This document shows, one piece after another, positions 5,486 to 7,890 of a DNA stretch of 7,890 nucleotides. Position 1 is the first letter of the stretch. Each line of letters begins with the position of its first letter. The position numbers and the translations under genes are program-made. The DNA is from DATGIQ01 sp035295665 (lineage in GTDB: Bacteria > Planctomycetota > Planctomycetia > Gemmatales > Gemmataceae), in the NCBI GenBank assembly GCA_035295665.1, contig DATGIQ010000344.1, positions 1-7,890 on the forward strand, in the 5' to 3' direction. The notes under the pieces were generated by a model. That model did no database searches. It saw only the letters and a program-made list of their open reading frames with translations, and was not told the DNA's origin.

Positions 5486-5905
5486 ATGAACAAGTCCAAA
5501 ACAAGCATGGCGCAACAGATTGCCCAGGCGGCCATCGCCTTCGAGCAACGACGAACCGGCAATCACGGCCCCAAGTCCGTGACCGTGGTCCTGAGTGAAG
5601 GCACGCTGGTCATTACGCTGCACGAGGCCTTGTCACCGGCCGAGAGAGCTCTCGCGAAGACGCCGGCCGGTGCCGCCCAGATCCAGGAGTTTCACCGGCA
5701 GCTGTTTGCCAGCTCCTCCGACGCGCTCCGGCAAGAGATTAAGAGAATCACGGGCATGGAAGTGCGCGAGGCGACTGCGGAAGTCGAACCAGTCACCGGC
5801 GCTGTCGTGCAGGCGTTCACGACCGGAAACGTGGTCCAGGTATTCCAGCTAATCGGTAGCGTTCCTACGGAAAGCTGGAGTGGGAATGGACCAGGCGCTC
5901 CGTGA
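5486..5905 (+). CDS. Diverged DUF2294 (MpsC-like) family protein B
   Basis: This 139-residue protein aligns along its length with protein A. NHGPKSVTVVLSEGTLVITL (26-45) matches the GRGPKD...LVVVRL block, LSPAERALA (49-57) matches LTAAEQQL, and AEVEPVTGAVVQAF (98-111) with NVVQVFQL (115-122) matches the C-terminal strands. Sequence conservation is low, so it is an old, diverged paralogue rather than a recent copy. A polar tail (SWSGNGPGAP) is added. No signal peptide or membrane segment is seen. AGGGAGA sits 6 bases before ATG 5486, so translation should be efficient once RNA polymerase passes the leader terminator at 5394-5440. The GlsB-type gene follows on the same strand after 116 bases. 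A weak bulged hairpin around GCGGG/CCCGC (5958-5974) lies between them, without a T-tract. Function unknown. Confidence 0.78.
   Translation: MNKSKTSMAQQIAQAAIAFEQRRTGNHGPKSVTVVLSEGTLVITLHEALSPAERALAKTPAGAAQIQEFHRQLFASSSDALRQEIKRITGMEVREATAEVEPVTGAVVQAFTTGNVVQVFQLIGSVPTESWSGNGPGAP
5772..5787 (+). repeat. 16-base direct repeat, copy 1 (within DUF2294 gene B)
   Basis: CGACTGCGGAAGTCGA here recurs exactly at 6372-6387, 600 bases downstream. The repeat contains a 5-bp inverted repeat (CGACT/AGTCG). Here it encodes part of the TAEVE segment of protein B. Confidence 0.7.
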
Positions 5906-6021
5906 TGAGCCGGGAGGTCAGGGGGTCATAACGAGGAACAACCGGGAATCCTGTAGTGCGGGCGCGTGTCCCGCGTAGGACGAACATGGCCAGTTCCTCT
6001 CTGTAACGAGGAGGGAGTCAG

Positions 6022-6312
6022 ATGAGCATAGGTAGCCTTCTGAGTTGGATGCTGTGTGGGTTGATCGTGGGGCTGGTCGCGCGCCTCCTGGTGCCAGGCC
6101 GGCAGAATCTGAGCTTCCTGATGACGATGGTCCTCGGCATCGTCGGGGCCGCCGTGGGCGGCTTCCTCTACTCGTTAGTCCAGGGATCGCCGAGTGAGCC
6201 GTTCTCTCTCTCGGGAGACGCCTGGCACGGCTGGATCGTAGCGATCCTCGGGGCCGTACTGGTTCTCTGGGCCTACGTATCCCTGTACCCGCGGAGGAGG
6301 TGGTATCAGTGA
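6022..6312 (+). CDS. GlsB/YeaQ/YmgE family (transglycosylase-associated) membrane protein
   Basis: This 96-residue integral membrane protein has three hydrophobic segments at about 5-24, 31-53 and 70-89. The family-typical glycine-rich helices are present: LCGLIVGLVARLLVPGRQ, then MVLGIVGAAVGGFLY, and AILGAVLVLWAYVSL. Members of this family (PF04226) are small stress-induced inner-membrane proteins. The name 'transglycosylase-associated' is historical, and the biochemical role is unknown. The protein ends in an arginine-rich cytoplasmic tail (PRRRWYQ). The loop before the third helix, PSEPFSLSGDAWHG, makes it somewhat longer than the common 80-85 residues. GAGGAGGGAG immediately upstream of ATG 6022 is a very strong ribosome binding site, suggesting high expression. 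It probably belongs to one transcription unit with DUF2294 gene B. A second, frameshifted member of the family begins at 7743. Confidence 0.92.
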   Translation: MSIGSLLSWMLCGLIVGLVARLLVPGRQNLSFLMTMVLGIVGAAVGGFLYSLVQGSPSEPFSLSGDAWHGWIVAILGAVLVLWAYVSLYPRRRWYQ

Positions 6313-6371
6313 CCGCCCACGTTGTGCCCAAGGGCAGGACAGGTGCGTCCCCCGAACTGAGACGCGGCCGC

Positions 6372-6387
6372 CGACTGCGGAAGTCGA
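6372..6387 (+). repeat. 16-base direct repeat, copy 2 (non-coding gap)
   Basis: This is an exact copy of 5772-5787. Weaker similarity continues downstream (a shared CCGGCGC, then CAG and TTC at comparable spacing). Read in the corresponding frame it gives TAEVEAMSGAWFQF against TAEVEPVTGAVVQAF in protein B, which suggests a relic of a duplicated DUF2294 C-terminus. Confidence 0.6.
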
Positions 6388-6424
6388 GGCGATGTCCGGC
6401 GCCTGGTTCCAGTTTTCCCGTCAG

Positions 6425-6442
6425 CGCCGTAGGCCTACGGCG
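6425..6442. repeat. Perfect 18-base palindrome
   Basis: CGCCGTAGGCCTACGGCG is identical to its reverse complement over all 18 bases, with no spacer. It lies in the gap between the GlsB-type and DUF3309 genes and could be a dimeric regulator site or RNA hairpin. It has no T-tract. Confidence 0.6.
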
Positions 6443-6614
6443 ACCCCGAGGGGGAGTTGAAGAGGTGATTGATGGGCCGGTTTCCCAGGACGCGCACAAC
6501 CAGGCCGTGCTCACTTAACGGGGGGGCTGCCCGTTTACCCATACAGGGGCCTCCGGCCGTGACGTTCACGGCGGCGGCCTCCACCGAGTCTCTGACCCTC
6601 GAAAGGGGTGATCT

Positions 6615-6773
6615 ATGTCTATTGGTTTGATCCTGCTGATCGTCCTCGTCCTGCTGCTTCTGGGCGTCCTGCCCGCCTGGGGGCACAGTCGGAGTTGGGG
6701 CTACGGCCCCAGCGGCGGCCTGGGGCTGCTGCTGGTGATCGTACTGGTGCTTGTGTTCATGGGGAGAATCTGA
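6615..6773 (+). CDS. DUF3309 family small membrane protein
   Basis: This 52-residue protein consists of two hydrophobic helices (residues about 3-20 and 36-50) around a short glycine/tryptophan loop (AWGHSRSWGYGPSGG). The start MSIGLILLIVLVLLLLGVLPAW and the W-G-Y-G-P-S-G-G-L loop are characteristic of DUF3309 (PF11752), tiny inner-membrane proteins of unknown function that commonly occur near stress genes. GAAAGGGG ends 6 bases before ATG 6615. The gene lies 302 bases after the GlsB-type gene and 87 bases before the repeat protein gene, all on the same strand. Length and composition agree closely with the family, so the call is firm despite the small size. Confidence 0.88.
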   Translation: MSIGLILLIVLVLLLLGVLPAWGHSRSWGYGPSGGLGLLLVIVLVLVFMGRI

Positions 6774-6860
6774 TCGTGCCGGTACCGGATTCCCCACGGC
6801 CCCTGGGAAACTGCTCAGGGACACGGTCAAACTCAATTTAAACCTATCAGGGAGAAACTG

Positions 6861-7565
6861 ATGAAACGCTTACTTTTCGTGCTCGTTCTGGTTGGGGTCG
6901 GCCTCATCGGCCTGAGCTTCTACCTGAGGTGGTTCCGCATCGGGTCGGACAACGCTGATGGCAAGTCCAACGTCACGCTCTCAGTGGACAAGGACAAGTT
7001 CCAGGAGGACAGGAAAACAGCGGTGGCGGAAGTCAAAGAGTTGGGGCACCAGATCAAGGACAAGGTCGCGGGGCCGAGCCAGAAGATTATGGATGGCACG
7101 GTGGTCAGCGTCAGCGGCGACAAACTGACGATGGCCAACAAGGAAGGAGAACATAGTCACGCGCTGGCTGCCAACGTCACAGTGACCTGCGACGGCAAGA
7201 CCTGCACGGCTGCAGAGCTCAAGGCGGGGATGAGGATTCGGGTGACGACGGACGACGCGGCTCCGCACGCGGCGACCCGAATCGAAGCGCTCGACAAGGA
7301 TGCAGCGTTCGCGAGCAGCAGTCACGATGGCAAGGTCGTCAGCATCACCGGCAACAAGCTCGTGATGACCAACATGGAAGGCAAGGAGGAGCATACCTGC
7401 ACGCTGAGTGCGGACGCCAAAGTCACCTGTGACGGCAAGCTCTGCAAGGCTTCGGATCTGAAGCCTGGCATGAGGATCCGCCTGACCTCGGAACGCACGG
7501 ACGCACACGCGGTGACCCAGATCGAAGCCCTCGACCAGAATCCGGACTTCGAGAAGGGCGCCTAA
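6861..7565 (+). CDS. Membrane-anchored protein with two tandem repeats
   Basis: This 234-residue protein of unknown function begins at ATG 6861, behind AGGGAGA at about 6 bases. Residues 4-22 are a hydrophobic anchor or uncleaved signal, followed by YLRWFRIGSD, a style I associate with planctomycete proteins. Residues 33-77 are a lysine-rich, probably helical linker. Residues about 78-150 and 156-230 are two copies of one domain. Each runs DG(T/K)VVS(V/I)(S/T)G(D/N)KL.M, then a V(T/K)VTCDGK.C block, then (A/P)GMRIR(V/L)T and a (T/I).IEALD end. Each repeat has a CxxxxC pair (C110/C115 and C190/C195), with an extra C180 in the second, which could be metal ligands or disulfides. The valine/lysine pattern suggests small beta barrels facing the periplasm, which is inference. 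It ends the stress-like gene run. Confidence 0.83.
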   Translation: MKRLLFVLVLVGVGLIGLSFYLRWFRIGSDNADGKSNVTLSVDKDKFQEDRKTAVAEVKELGHQIKDKVAGPSQKIMDGTVVSVSGDKLTMANKEGEHSHALAANVTVTCDGKTCTAAELKAGMRIRVTTDDAAPHAATRIEALDKDAAFASSSHDGKVVSITGNKLVMTNMEGKEEHTCTLSADAKVTCDGKLCKASDLKPGMRIRLTSERTDAHAVTQIEALDQNPDFEKGA

Positions 7566-7687
7566 GTTAAGTCACCGTTTACAACCTGTCTAGCTCTAGC
7601 AGCCAGGCAGCCATGTGACAGCCGGGTTGCTTGGGACGTGGAGGACATCGCAGCGGGCAGGATCGGCATCCAAACCACCTGTTGCGT

Positions 7688-7711
7688 GGGCGCACGGCCG
7701 GCCGTGCGCCC
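7688..7711. repeat. Perfect 24-base palindrome
   Basis: GGGCGCACGGCC followed directly by its exact reverse complement GGCCGTGCGCCC. It lies 123 bases after the repeat-protein gene and 31 bases before the second GlsB-type gene. No T-tract follows on either strand, so termination is not clearly indicated; a regulator site or a cruciform is possible. Confidence 0.65.
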
Positions 7712-7742
7712 TCCAGAAGTCGCCCGACAGAAAGAATAGACC

Positions 7743-7890
7743 GTGTGGAACCTTCTCGTATTCGCCGTGATCGGCTTGCTCACTGGGGCCGCCGCCCGGG
7801 TTGTTGTACCCGGGACGGCGGCGATCCGCCCACATCTTCGGCACCATGCTCATTGGCATAATCGGAGCCGTGGTCGGTGGCAGGATTTCC
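7743..7890 (+). pseudogene. Second GlsB/YeaQ-type membrane protein gene, frameshifted and cut by the window edge
   Basis: GTG 7743 begins MWNLLVFAVIGLLTGAAARV, then VVPG up to 7814, a first helix like that of the GlsB-type protein at 6022. After that codon the frame degenerates into His/Arg-rich sequence. Skipping one base (A7815) restores the family: RRRSAHIFGTMLIGIIGAV and VGG follow directly to the window end. The motif pair 'ARxxxPG' and 'GxIGAxVGG' therefore lies in two frames joined by a single-base insertion. Either the gene is a recent pseudogene or the base is a sequencing or assembly error; the conservation on both sides of the shift favours something very recent. The ribosome binding site is weak (AGAAAGA about 10 bases upstream). 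This is a paralogue of the GlsB-type gene at 6022. Confidence 0.78.

Larger units (their letters stand above)
6313..6614. other. 302-base non-coding gap with a repeat, a palindrome and possible gene debris
   Basis: No gene could be supported. The gap holds the second copy of the 16-base repeat (6372-6387) and an 18-base palindrome (6425-6442). Near the DUF3309 gene there is a short hairpin, CCGTGA/TCACGG, at about 6557-6571. No promoter hexamers or T-tract terminator stand out. Short frames in all phases lack recognisable domains. Confidence 0.6.

Noticed and set aside
6300..6518. Plus-strand 72-codon frame overlapping the end of the GlsB-type gene
   Set aside because: Arg/Pro-rich with no domain and no separate ribosome binding site. 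Its last residues (VIDGPVSQDAHNQAVLT) look protein-like, but this is not enough to call a gene.
6806..6828. GGAAAC ... GGTC as an ECF-sigma-type promoter before the repeat protein gene
   Set aside because: The spacing of 13 bases is too short for the usual ECF architecture, and the -10 match is minimal.
5918..6836. Minus-strand open frames opposite the GlsB-type and DUF3309 genes
   Set aside because: Low-complexity Arg/Pro/Gln-rich sequence, antisense to two small membrane proteins with clear families.

Overview
The window looks like chromosomal DNA from a high-GC bacterium, most likely a planctomycete of the Gemmata/Isosphaera type. That placement is inferred from gene style: small secreted His-rich proteins, a basic tandem-repeat protein with one N-terminal anchor, and a cluster of DUF2294, GlsB-like and DUF3309 stress proteins. 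No rRNA or other phylogenetic marker is present to confirm it. I see no CRISPR array, tRNA, rRNA or insertion sequence.

Left part (1-2470). The N-terminus of a minus-strand membrane transporter, probably an OPT-family oligopeptide transporter, runs off the left edge. A LysR-type regulator diverges from it, starting at a TTG codon behind a strong ribosome binding site. Convergent with the regulator is a TauD/TfdA-type Fe(II)/2-oxoglutarate dioxygenase. Behind that lies a small secreted His-rich protein gene that ends in a clear intrinsic terminator.

Middle (2747-4381). lemA and the M48 membrane zinc protease gene htpX form a classic envelope-quality-control pair. A 10-bp inverted repeat between them would bury the only good Shine-Dalgarno sequence in front of htpX.

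Right part (4382-7890). A decayed PadR-type regulator and the first codons of a once-coupled downstream gene are followed by two divergent DUF2294 (MpsC-like) genes. These share a regulatory region with back-to-back promoter-like sequences. The plus-strand leader carries what looks like a complete transcription attenuator: a 17-bp hairpin plus U8, with an upstream competing stem. After it come a GlsB/YeaQ-type membrane protein, a 52-residue DUF3309 protein, an anchored protein with two tandem repeats, and a second GlsB-type gene with a one-base frameshift that runs off the right edge.

As a whole, 2747-7890 reads as an envelope or general-stress island: membrane protein turnover (LemA/HtpX) beside several tiny membrane proteins that occur together in stress-induced clusters. 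The most novel signal is the structured leader RNA at about 5289-5485. No ligand or known riboswitch class could be assigned to it.
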